Origin: Flammula alnicola
Taxonomy: Eukaryota; Basidiomycota; Agaricomycetes; Agaricales; Strophariaceae
DNA: 64,000 bases
Reading direction: 5' to 3'
NCBI GenBank assembly: GCA_015499995.1
Contig: JADNRV010000094.1
Coordinates: 1 to 64,000, forward strand
Part shown: piece by piece, positions 22,881-34,202 of the stretch
How positions within the stretch are numbered: position 1 is the first letter of the stretch
Layout: every line of letters begins with the position of its first letter
Program-made: the position numbers and the translations under genes
Notes under the pieces: model-generated
What the model was told of the DNA's origin: nothing
What the model saw: only the letters and a program-made list of their open reading frames with translations
Database searches by the model: none

Positions 22881-25700
22881 TATTAAATGTCATTTTTCAG
22901 ACTGTGTGTGATACTGGAGTTTACGTACAGATGATCAGAGTTCACGTAGGCTCTGTGCAGGGATCCTGGATGCTCGCAAATAGTAGTAATGTCATTTTTT
23001 AGACTATGAGTGATACTGGAGTTCACATACAGATAATGAGAGTTCATCTGGTCTATATACGGGGATCCTGGATTCCCGCAAATAGTAGTAATGTCATGTT
23101 TCAGACTTTGCATGACACTGGACTTCACAGACAGATGATCACAGTTCACGTAGGCTCTGTGCGGGGTTCTTGGATTCCCGCAAATGGTAGCAATGTGCTT
23201 TTTCAGAGTGTGCGTGATACTGGACCTCACGTACAGATAATCATAGCTCAGATGGTCTATACACAGGGATCCTGGATCCCCGCAAATAGTAGTACTACCA
23301 TTCTATGCACAGTGTGTGACAACTGACTTCACGTGCAGGTAGCCATCACTCACGTGGCATATATACGGGGATCCTGGATGCCCGCAAATAGTAGGAATGA
23401 CATGTTTCAGACTTTGTGTGACACTGGACTTCACGTACAGATGATCACAGTCGACGTAGGCTCTGTGCGGGGTTCTTGGATTTCCACAAATGGTAGTAAT
23501 GTCATTCTATGCACAGTTTGGGAGAACTGACTTCACGTGCATATAGCTATCACTCATGTCGCCTATATACGGGGATCCTGGATGCCCGCAAATAGTAGTA
23601 ATGTCTTTTTTCAGAGTGTGCATGGCACCGGACTACATGTACAGATAATCATAGCTCAGATGGTCTATACACGGGGATCCAGGATCCCTGCAAATGGTAG
23701 TACTATTATTCTATGCACAGTGTGTGACCACTGACTTCACGTGCAGGTAGCCTTCACTCACGTGGCCTATATACAGGGATCCTGGATGCCCGCAAATAAT
23801 AGTAATGTCTTTTTTCAGAGTGTGCATGACACAGGACTTCATGTACAGATAATCGTAGCTCAGATAGTCTATACACGGGGATCATGGATGCCCGCAAATG
23901 GTAGTACTATCATTCTATGCATAGTGTATGACCACTGACTTCACGTGCAGGTAGCTATCACTCAAGTGGCCTATATACGGGGATCCTGGATGCCCGCAAA
24001 TAATAGTAATGTCTTTTTTCAGAGTGTGCATGGCACCAGACTTCATGTACAGATAATCATAGCTCAGATGGTCTATACACGGAGATCCTGGATCCCCGCA
24101 AATGGTAGTAGTATCATTCTATGCACAGTGTGCGACCACTGACTTCACGTGCAGGTAGCTATCACTTACGTGGTCTATATACGGGGATCCTGGATTCCCA
24201 CAAATAGTAGTAATGTCATGTTTCAGACTTTGCATGGCACTGGACTTCATGTACAGATGATCACAATCCACGTAGGCTCTGTGCGGGGATCTTGAATTCC
24301 CACAAATATTGGTAATGTCACTCTATGCACTGTGTGTGAGAACTGACTTCACATGCAAGTAGCCATAGCTCATATGGTTTATAAACAAAGATCCTGGATG
24401 CCCGCAAATGTTACCAATGTCATGTTTCAGACTTTGCATGACACAGGACTTCATGTACAGATAATCATAGTTCACGTAGGCTCTGTGCGGGGATCTTGGA
24501 TCCCCGCAAATGGTAGTACTATCATTCTATGCACAGTGTGTGACCACTGACTTCACGTGCAGGTAGCTATCACTCACGTGGCCTATATACAGGGATCCTG
24601 GATGCCCGCAAATAGTAGTAATGTCTTTTTTCAGAGTCTGCATGACACTGGACTTCATGCACCAATGATTATAGCTCACGTGGCCTATATACGGGGATCC
24701 AGGATCCCCGCAAATGGTAGTACTATTATTCTATGCACAGTGTGTGACAACTGACTTCACATGCAGGTAGCTATCACTCACGTGGTCTATATACGGGGAT
24801 CCTGGATGCCCGCAAATAGTAGTAATGTCTTTTTTCAGAGTCTGCATGACACTGGACTTCATGCACCAATGATTATAGCTCACGTGGCCTATATACGGGG
24901 ATCCAGGATCCCCGCAAATGGTAGTACTATTATTCTATGCACAGTGTGTGACAACTGACTTCACATGCAGGTAGCTATCACTCACGTGGTCTATATACGG
25001 GGATCCTGGATGCCTGCAAATGTTACTAATGTTATGTTTCAGACTTTGTGTGACACTGGACTTCACATACAGATAAGGATAGTCCATCTAGGCTCTGTGC
25101 GGGGTTCTTGGATTCCTGAAAATGGTAGTAATGCCATTCTATGCACAGTTTGTGAGAACTGTCTTCATGTGCAAGTAGTAATAGCTCACGTGGCCTATAT
25201 ACGGGGATCCTGGATGCCCACAAATAGTAGTAATGTCTTTTTTCAGAGTCTACATGACACTGGACTTTATGCACCAATGATTATAGCTCACGTGGCCTAT
25301 ATACGGGGATCCAGGATCCCCGCAAATGGTAGTACTATTATTCTATGCACAGTGTGTGACAACTGACTTCACGTGCAGATAGCCATAGCTCATGTCGCCT
25401 AAATACAGGGATCCTAGATGCCCGCAAATGTTACTAATGTTATGTTTCAGACTTTGCATGACACTGGATGTTATGCACAGATTACCATAGTTCACATAGG
25501 CTCCGTGTGGGGATCTTGGATGCCCACAAGTAGTAGTAGTATCATTCTATGCACAGTGTGAGAACTGACTTCATGTGCAGGTAGCCATCACTCACATAGT
25601 ATCTGTCTGGGGATCTTGGATCCCCACAAGTGCATAACAGCTAACTCCACATGCAGATGAACATAGCATATGTGGGCTATGTCTGGAGATTCTGGAGCCC
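22881..25700. repeat. Satellite array: 204-bp dimers of two 102-bp monomers
   Basis: About 2.8 kb is built from alternating A and B monomers of 102 bp, each containing the core GGGATCCTGGAT-CCCGCAAAT. A-type units continue to TCAGA...CACTGGACTTCA and B-type units to ATGCACAGTGTGTGAC...CTGACTTCACGTGCAG. Together they repeat every 204 bp, most regularly from 23333 to 25366. Because 102 and 204 are multiples of three, each dimer shows the same 65-codon frame, ended by TGA in every B unit; these frames are a by-product of the period. Copies decay at both ends. The array does not match a centromere or telomere sequence known to me. Confidence 0.9.
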
Positions 25701-25869
25701 CAAAAACAGTATTACTACTATTCTATACACAGTACATGAAAATTGACTCTTCACACAGGTGACAACAGCTCACATAGTCTCTGTGTAGAAATTCCAACCT
25801 TCTGCAAGTGGTAGTAATATTACTTGACACACTATGCACACACTAGATAAATTATCAATTTACTCAACA

Positions 25870-25975
25870 GCAGCCAAGAATAAGCCAGGGTTACCCAAGG
25901 GATGAGCCAGGGATGAGCTAGGATTGAGCCAGGGATGAGCCAGGATTGAGCCAGGGATGACCAATAGGGACTAGG
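25870..25975. repeat. Short imperfect tandem repeat (GAGCCAGGGAT/GAGCCAGGATT)
   Basis: Units of 11-12 bp alternate about eight times just beyond the satellite array. The stretch then runs into a poly-A/T tract and unremarkable sequence up to the KDZ gene end at 26269. A CCCTAACCTAACC string near 26090 resembles telomere repeats but is isolated. Confidence 0.7.
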
Positions 25976-26268
25976 GATGGAGTAGGGATTTAAAAAAAAA
26001 GTCCCAATAACCTAAGCATCCCGCTTGAACCCCAACACAACGGTACGCCCTTGCCACTGCTCCGGCGGTGGTGAGGATCTCCACTACCCTAACCTAACCT
26101 TGTGCGCGCTCAGGTGCGCCCATTCCCATATTTGTCAGCCCCCGCCGTTCCTCCAAGGGGCAACCGCCACATACCATTCTGGGTAATGTACTTAGTAGCT
26201 AGATCCAGTAAATCATTAAACCGCGTAATAAGCATCAATAAAATGTAATGCTTGTATTTCTAAGGATA

Positions 26269-29200
26269 TTACAGTGCATCTACAGATATAGACCCGAGGG
26301 GTGCATTATGCTCAGCCTCATCTTGAAGCGGTGACACCTCGTCATCCTCACCATCGTCCTCCTCCCTCATGCTACTACTACGTGGAACAATATCACAGCG
26401 ACCTTCAGACTGTACATACTTTGCGACATTGCACCAGAGCATGCCACAGTGACGCGCCATCATCAAGAATTGCTCCTGCTGGTTGAGCGCAAATGCGACC
26501 CGTCCTGCGTCGAACAGTGGGTCCGCCGGCACATTTGGAAGACACCAGCTAGCCAGATCCGCGGCGCGCTTAGACCAAGTTGCGGCACGATGGAGGAGGA
26601 ACTGTTGAACGTGCCGCATCTCCTCCTGCAGCAGTTCGACTTCCTCCCTCCATCGGTCTTGCCGTGCTCTGCTCTTACACCACTCCACGCGGAGAACTAA
26701 AGGTGTAACATGTAGATATCAGTATAATCTGTCAGAAATTTCGAAGCATACACGCACTATCGTGGAGCGCCCCATCGCCGTGCATCTGCTCGCCAACCCC
26801 CGCATGCCTCCATATCCACGACAACATTCTATGACCCTCCGATGCGACCTCCTTCTCCGTCCCCCCTGGCTTCCTCCTTTGCTTCTTCCTCGCCTTCTCT
26901 GAGTCGTCATCTTCAGCCGCTGCTGCACGGATGTCACCCTTCTTCAGTTCTGGAACAAGGTTCTCCCACCCCTCAACCCCTAATCGAGGCGCCAATCCAG
27001 CCAGCGCAGATCGCGCTGCACAGTATCGGTTTGCCGCAGCGTTGACCTTGGCCTGACACCTCACGACGATGGTATTCGCTCGAGTATTTGCCACTTGGCC
27101 ATGCTGAAACCGCGCCTTGTCGATGAGGACATAGGATCGAAGGCGGAGACCCTCGCGAAGATCGTCAAGCGCATCGGAGGCCTGTGCTTGGCGCAATTTC
27201 CATTCAATACTGAGCAGGCGCATGTCGCATGGAGTCGTGGAGGTCAGGGAGGAGGGAAGTCTGAGGAGCACCTCATGCGCGGGGATTTCCAGTTGTTCAT
27301 CCATAGCGTCATGGGCACGAGCACGAACCATTCGTAGGCTGGGAATATACATGTGTTGAACCTCAATCCAGGCCTCGATCTTCCTCTTGAGTGTTGACAT
27401 ACGAAGCTTGAGGTTTGTCTTCTGTTTATCGGTAGCAGTAGTTGAGCTCAGACTTGCAGCGGTCATCGCCGTCTGACGTCTAGGATGTATGTTTAAATTG
27501 ATATCTTATTGAATAACATAACTAGAGACTTACTGGCTCTCCTCAAGGTCAATGCCCATAGAAATAAGGTGGCTGGCCGATATTTCCTCGTGCATTACAT
27601 ATGCGACACCCAATGATGCGTCTGCATGTTCCTCGTCAGCAAGCTGAAGACGAACTGCATTTTGAGACAGCGCTAGACAGGCTCGTTATAAATAAAAGAA
27701 TAAACCATACATTAGTCTGGTAACACACCTTTAACACGAGTTTCCATTGGATTAGGAAGGCTGGTATCCTTCTCCCAGGCAGATAGCTCCACCTCCCATA
27801 GCGAAACATCCTCAGCGGGGAGCCTTTCTGTCAGCGCCTTGTGCAGCTCCCTATGCTCGACCATCTCAGGTACCGCATCTGTAATTCGCTTCAGGAGTAT
27901 CGTCGCTAGAAATTTAAATGATCAGTTTCATTAAAATGTGCATAGAGGTGAATAACGCACCGAGCTTCACCGTCTTCTTCCAGTTCCAGTCTCCGAAATG
28001 GTCATCGAGAGTATCACGGCGGGCCCCCGGCCCCATTTCCCGAGTGCTTGAAGCAATGGGATTGATGTGAGCCCATCCACGTTCAACGCCTTCGCCATCT
28101 GTTCGCCCAACTTTGGGATTGAAATTGAACGAATACTTGGTCTGGCATTTCAGGACATGAGCGGGAAGATGGAATTTGGGGACCAGGAATCGATACGAGG
28201 TAGAGCTGTCGTGATTAACGCGCATCCAGGATGGGTAGATTTTGAGGCGTTCCCAGAGGTTGATGCTCCATTGGCAGGCGATATCATATGATATCACGAC
28301 CTCGACCAGCTCCTCGAGCTCCACGCTTGAGCAAAAGAGATAATCCATATTCACGTAGCTAAAAATAGATGCATTAGCAAACTTGTTCTATAAATATAAA
28401 TGTCGTAGATCACACACCGTTCGCCCTTCTGGAGATCTCCAACAGAGCTTGGGCGCTTCATATCGTGCCGAGTACAATCCACAGTCCCAGCCCCAGATGC
28501 TGCCAGCCCATCCTTTCCCCTCTCTTTGTTGACAGCGTTGTGATTGGAGCAAGTGCTGGGCTATTGTAGCGTTCATCAGAGGCGGCGACCATGAAAGAAA
28601 TAAATCGGTACTCACCTCCTGTATTACGAGGGTTCCAAAAGTGTTTAAAAACTCCTTGAATTCACTCTCATGGACAAAGTATGCCCATCCATTGCTCAAG
28701 CTAGGATCCGAGGCATTATTGCTCACCATCTTCCGCTTCAATCGGAAGTTGGCATCCATTCCAAGGAAAAGAGTGTAGAGAAATCTAGAATGAGACATCA
28801 GTGACAATAGATAATGAGATTCAATCATTCACACCTTTTTTCGGGGGGTGCATCCCTCCAATCGCTCTCCAGGTTTACTCCGGGATGAGGACATGCGGGA
28901 CAGAGCACGGCACATTCGCGTTGGCGCGTACCAGCTGCCCCAGAAGACTCGTGTCCACGTCCAGACCGCTTGAGCATCTTGATATTCCGGTACTGCCGGA
29001 CCATTCTCATGAACGCACGGTAGCGATCCTAATCAAGGCAGTTAGATAGATACTAAAGCGGCCCACTGGAATGAAATAGTATCTCACGGGAATTGTGGTC
29101 GTCCCTATATTGTCTGAAAGTCTTGCCAAAGACTGATAATACTCGAACGCAGATGCCTTGGATTCAAAGGATAGAATTTGAAAGGTATTGAGAACCCGCA

Positions 29201-30115
29201 GAGTGGCGGCTGAGCGAGGAAATCCGACGGTGGATGGGTACCAGCCAAAGCGAAGCAGTTGGACGAAATGGGGTGGAGGGGTACCACAGCCACAGTAGTT
29301 CAGCGTAACTTCATGTATGCCATTCGTCTCTATGACAGTAAATGTGTTGTGGGAAGAGCGGACAGGGAAGTGGCAGGATTCGCCCAGCGGATGGCCGAGC
29401 TGGAAGCAGAAGCCTAGTGACTTGAAGCTAGTCTTTGCGAAGTACCCTTCTTCCCGCCAGACCTGTTACCACAAGGTAAGACATCCACATATGACATCAA
29501 GCAGGCAAACTGACCTCGATCCGGTGCAAGCCATTCTGAAAGTGCCTGCGAAGAAGACAGCCAGAGCAGTACAGCTCACGGCCATCACAGTCAATGCACC
29601 GGTAAACCTGCGCGCCAGTATCACCACAGTCACGGCAGGTAGGCGTTAAAGTGCCACGGCTCTCTAATCGTAGGAACTCGGCGAGAAAGACTTCGCGATC
29701 GAGAAGCCACTGCCGCATAGGAAAGTCCTGCCAGAACATTATTAAATTTTGTAATAGACAACAAGACTGTACATACCCCTTTGCGCTGTTTGCGAGTAGA
29801 TGATTTTGGAATGCTGGTTTCTTCCAGAAACTCTGCGTATGCTGGATCGATTGCATCGTCAACATTTGCCTCCCAAATTGGGGCAGAGGATGGGTAAATT
29901 GGGTCATATGGGTCATCCAATGCCGCGAAGTCGCCTGCATCAGTCAAATCGTCCAGCTCCACTTTACGGGAACGGTACCCCATTTGCCCGCTAGGCAGCA
30001 TGCTGAAGGATGTCGAAAGGATAGGAGTGGATGCAGGCACAGGGGGATCAGGCTCGTCCGCGATGGAAATCATGCAGCCATTGGGTGAGCGTTGGCGGCG
30101 CCGTCGTTTCGACAT
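26269..30115 (-). CDS. KDZ-type transposase with N-terminal CxC2 cysteine cluster
   Basis: The eleven exons are 30115-29777, 29727-29515, 29462-29088, 29028-28835, 28784-28616, 28560-28418, 28358-27961, 27905-27729, 27672-27534, 27479-26758 and 26696-26269. They sum to 1099 codons including the stop, with every junction in phase. The N-terminus is basic. Residues about 144-170 form the CxC2 cluster (C-x2-C three times). The KDZ RNase H-fold core carries D384 in LGMDANFRLKR, D503 in SYDIACQW, and an acidic E567/E570 in GEGVERGWAHIN, after FHLPAH. DLQKGERYVNMDY links the halves as in other family members. A long C-terminal helical region (encoded at 27479-26269) probably completes the fold. KDZ enzymes are cut-and-paste DNA transposases of fungi and some protists. 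All expected acidic residues are present and there is no stop or frameshift, so this copy could be active. The neighbouring TET/JBP-like gene on the same strand is the association known for this family. Confidence 0.9.
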
Positions 30116-31091
30116 GTCAAGATAGTATTCTGTAACAGTATGAACAAATTCTACATAGGCAGTACATGGAATATTATGCACCATGAGCTCACTCGTGGGT
30201 TCTGTGGTGGCAAGATCTCCAGATTTCTGCCGGATCGGTTCATTTCAATGCCATACGCAACATTTGCTGTTGAATTTTCCTTGTGTCGCGGCCCACGTTC
30301 GTGCGAAATTACATTACCCTCCCCTCGTTTGACCTTTTGCAATGCAGAAGTGCCGCAAAGATCGCGTGATTGCATGCAAAGCGCTTATTCAACCATTATC
30401 CGTGTTTGCTCCATGCGTGCATGTATTCAAACCTGGCGACCCGATCATTATGTACGGATGCAGTAGATTAAACTGTAAAACCTTGTTCCATCATTGGTGC
30501 CTGATCGTTGTGATGGCACAGACGTCAGTTGTGGGTCCATGTCCACCGACACGCTCACTCGACGCAGGGTAGCTAGCTCATAGCTGTATGCAGTTCAACA
30601 GAACCACAGAAATTTCTTAGGAGATACTACTTGTGGGCATGTCTCAAGTGCTCTGAATACATACATATGCGCGATGCGTGAATTTCAAACAATGAATTTC
30701 AACGCATCTGCGTGACTAATACATATGCGCGATGCGCGAATTTCCAACAATGAATTTCAACGCATCTGCGAGACTTCAGTATTGCAAAAAGCTTCTGGAT
30801 TTTTTTTTCCAGGCGCACGTTTGCTCATGAATACATTACCCCCCCCTGTTCGACCTTTTGAGATGCGGCAAAAGGAATTCCAGCTCGGTCAGGAATATAT
30901 TACCCGCCCCCTCATTCGACTTTTTGGGACGCGGTGCCGGCAAAACTCAGCCGTGCCCTTATTCAACCGCTATCTGCGTTGCTCGATGCATGCGGGAACA
31001 TGCGGCGGCGGCCAGCATATTCTGAATGTGGCGATGCTCATGATAACAGAGCTGCATTGAGGAAATACGCCTAATACGCTAATACATTTGA
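30116..31091. other. Interval between KDZ and TET/JBP-like genes with a 58-bp tandem duplication
   Basis: Two adjacent copies starting ACATATGCGCGATGCG lie at 30663-30720 and 30721 to about 30774. No coding sequence is supported. The segment should hold the KDZ promoter and the 3' end of the oxygenase gene, both read leftwards. Confidence 0.6.
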
Positions 31092-32823
31092 CTAGGTTGT
31101 ACGGAAAGTATTTCTACCAAAAATAAAGGCACGATCATCGGGGAGACTGGCTGCAGTCGAAAAAAGTTGCAGCGCAGCCTCGGTCCGATCTTCTAACTTA
31201 CCGTCGATGAGTTTCTTCTGCGCCCTACCTGCCGCGGTCAATTTGAGAGTGGTTCCAGTTTGGAACCCATAGTCTACCCATCGAAACAAACCGCCTGAGC
31301 AGTATTGCGTCATGGACATCCGCTGCACTCCCTCTCCAATGACCGGGGTGTTCCCATGCCGAAGCACACTGGACGGGATCAAGATAGTGGCACCAGGGGG
31401 GAACTCGATCACCAGGCCGAGGTCAAAAAGGACCATATGACCGCCGAGAGTTGGATCGAAATTGCCAAGTGCAGTGATGGCACAGAGGCCGTAGGCGACA
31501 TTGTTGTAATCCGTGTGATCAACCGTTATCGTTCCAGGCCCAAGGTTGAACGTACAAGCTGGGAAGATGCTGCATGTAGGGAAGTTGGGGCGCAGATGTG
31601 GGGAGTGGTCATAGAGCCGCGAGAGATAGGATCGATATACGTTGTAGAGCTTCGGCGCATAGAATGCAAATGCACCTGTAGAGTTAGAATGGCAGTTAGC
31701 AATTATAGGCCCGAAGATTCTCAAATGAAACTTACCACTCTGGAAGCCGGCTATGCGCTTGATGTCGTTGTGCTGGCAGAGAGATTGAATGATGGCTTTA
31801 AGTCTCCCAGGAATGCCCAGATTACCCGGTTGCTGGAATAGAGTTGTTTAGTATGAATAGATGCACCACAGAGCCACCACCAAATGATACTCCGGTCGGA
31901 ATCGCGTAATAATTGCCTCGACGGTGGTTGAAAGGGTCCTTGCTCGCCGACGGTGCAAAAGCTCCATTCCGCTTGCCTTCGACGCGCGCCTGGGTCATAG
32001 CAGATGCGGCATTCCTCACAGAAGGCATCCATGTCGGATCTTTGGGCCGGGCCACGAGGAAAACCAGGCCGTGACCGTCCATGTCAGTGTACGTCTGGGA
32101 TGACCTGAAAATAAATTAGTCTGATATCCGTAAGAAATAGAATTGAATATGCACTCTCCGTCCCACGGAACACGCTCCATGTTCAACGCCATGAGCTCAT
32201 CCAGCGTCCAAGTCCTAGGCTGGCGTTCAGCTTCCACCTTCACAGCGCGACGCCCAATCCAATTACCGGCAGGAAGGTTGCGAGATTCGAGGGACACCTT
32301 CTTTGCAGGGATATCGCGATAGCGCGTGAGGGCGTTGAGCCTTGGACGGTGAGCAGGGATGGAAACGGTAGGTGCGGCAAGCTTCCGGCGTGCTTTGGAT
32401 CGATCCTTGGCACGCGCTTTCTCGATCTTCCCCGGTTGTGCAATGGTGTATGGGCGAGCTGGGATTGGAGCTGATGCAGAGGCGAGGCGAGCAGATTGTC
32501 GAGGGATGGGACTGGATGAGAGTCGACGTTGGGATAAACGCGCAGATTGTCGGTGGGAAGGGCGTCCTCAAAGGGTGTATCCTCGTTGTCACCCACATCG
32601 CGATCAGAGCGAAGTTCGGCGACTTCCAAGGCGTTTCGAAAGAGGGGGGCCATGAGCACTTTGAACGCCGTGCACTTGTTGAGGCCGATCGAGGATGCGT
32701 CACGTATTCCAAGGACATAGTCCCCGAATGAAGTCCCACTGCGCGTCTGGACATATCAATTAGAAACCGAGTAAGTGAGGAGGGCCAAAGGGAACTTACC
32801 ACACGACGGATTGGAGTTTCCAT
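31092..32823 (-). CDS. TET/JBP-like 2-oxoglutarate/Fe(II) oxygenase, copy 2
   Basis: The catalytic part is clear in exons ending/starting at 32155, 32104-31867, 31832-31736 and 31675-31092 (stop at 31092). It shows the H-x-D iron site in DHTDYNN, the distal His in VLRHGN, Arg before MSMTQY, and ITALGNFDPTLGGHMVLFD and EFPPGATILIPSS, all matching copy 1. The intron 31866-31833 is only 34 nt but is needed to keep the conserved GVSFGGG...GNL block in frame. At the N-terminus, an ATG at 32823 with a GTAAGT intron (32799-32747) opens one frame, while the basic, Lys/Arg-rich segment near 32520-32300 that leads into the domain lies in another. Either an intron I could not place or a frameshift connects them. 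It sits upstream of the KDZ transposase on the same strand, as typical for these transposon-linked enzymes. Confidence 0.8.
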
Positions 32824-32930
32824 ATTGCAAATGCACTAGTACACACTAGTGCGGTGTTCGTCGCCAACTGTAAGGGCGTATAATCACGTTAGTCAATGCA
32901 TAAACACAGAGTAGCAACTGCAAAAACTGC

Positions 32931-33158
32931 GGCCAGGGTGTCTGGGTGGACTCGCCTGCACCGCGGAACGAAATGACGGAAATGGAAAACGCGCGGCCAG
33001 GGTGTCTGGGTAGACTCGCCTGCACCACAGAACGAAAGGACGGAAAACGCAGGTGCACGCGGCCAGGGTGTCTGGGTGGACTCGCCTGCACCGCGGAATG
33101 AAATACAAGAAGCACCGGTGCACGGCCAGGGTGTCTGGGTGGACTCGCCTGCACCGTG
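32931..33158. repeat. Four spaced copies of a 33-bp repeat upstream of the oxygenase start
   Basis: The phrase beginning GGCCAGGGTGTCTGGGTGG and ending GACTCGCCTGCACCG occurs near 32933, 32997, 33062 and 33123, spaced about 61-65 bp, on the same strand and almost invariant. The spacers differ more than the repeats. The position, about 110-335 bp upstream of the oxygenase ATG, fits either transposon subterminal repeats (transposase binding sites) or a promoter array. Confidence 0.85.
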
Positions 33159-33159
33159 T

Positions 33160-34202
33160 ACTCACATGAATGGCCCTTGAGTGACGACGTTGGAAAGTTG
33201 TGGGGGGAGGGAATAAAAAAAAGCAAAACGCCCACCTTATACCAGAGATCGAGGGCCCCTAGCGAAAATATGATACCCGCACCTACGGGTCAGGCATCAT
33301 CCGCGGGTGCCAAAACCGGTGCGGGCTGGGTTGGGGGTATGGTATTGAGGGCGGCATGCGAGGGTGCGTGGGGCACTTGCTGCGCAGATATCGGGTTGGG
33401 AGGGGCGGTCGTTGTGCGTTAACTGGCCAGGGGTGGTCGGTATGCCTTAGGGGGGTGCAGTGCAGCAGAGTGTGCAAGGCGATGGGCGGTATTCGTCCAT
33501 TGGCGGTGGTGATGCTGTGCGTACAAGTTAACACTGGAAATCACGAAGAAAAATCGTTCGTTGACATACCTGGCGGGCCTCCCATTGCATGGGTCCCCCC
33601 TTCTGTACTCCAAGTCCCCGTGAATCCGTCATCGTCGAATGAAAACCCCGCCACACCCATGTCTGACGGAGGGGAAGGGCTCACACTGCACATGTCGTCG
33701 ACGTTGGAGGTCCGCGGCGCGCGTGTTAGTCTGAGCGGTTCAGGTTTGCTGAGTGCGGTACAACGTTGGGAGCCGTGCCGGTTTGAAACCCATGTCGTTC
33801 ACGCGGGAGGCTCACATTCCTCTTTTGGTAAATGTGATGATCGCCCCTTTTGGACGATCAAGATTCACATTGACGATCTGCCAAATATAGTAATATGGCC
33901 TAGCGCCTGTGCCTACGGCTCGCATACGGTCGCATACGGGTCGCATATGGTCGCATACGGGTCGCATACGAGTCGGACCACTGTAGATGGTCGCATATCA
34001 GTCGCATACACCTCTTATTTTGTCAACCGTGTGCGCTCTGCTGCGTTATATTAAATATACAAGATATACCATAGTTGAGTAATGTACTAGCTACAATTAG
34101 ATAGTGTTTGGGAAGCTCAGAGAATCTATTGCATGTCGGTAATAAATAGATCAGTACATGCAACTAAACATATATATTTAACATACTACACTCAGTACCA
34201 CC
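33160..34202. other. Gene-free interval with a GGTCGCATACG tandem tract
   Basis: No gene is recognised. Near 33915-34007 the unit GGTCGCATACG and close variants occur about six times at 11-22 bp spacing. I could not find convincing terminal inverted repeats marking an end of the KDZ unit here. Confidence 0.5.

Noticed and set aside
23333..25366. Series of similar 65-codon frames that could be taken for a tandem gene family
   Set aside because: They repeat exactly with the 204-bp satellite period, share non-coding identity, and end at the same TGA in each B monomer; the frame is a consequence of a period divisible by three.
22881..25700. CRISPR-like array
   Set aside because: There are no unique spacers of constant length between short identical repeats. 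The units are contiguous 102-bp monomers and the organism is a fungus.
26085..26105. Telomeric sequence
   Set aside because: A single CCCTAACCTAACC string without an array is chance-level, and genes continue on both sides.
26301..27337. Plus-strand frames between 26.3 and 27.3 kb
   Set aside because: They are antisense to exons 10 and 11 of the KDZ transposase, which join in phase.
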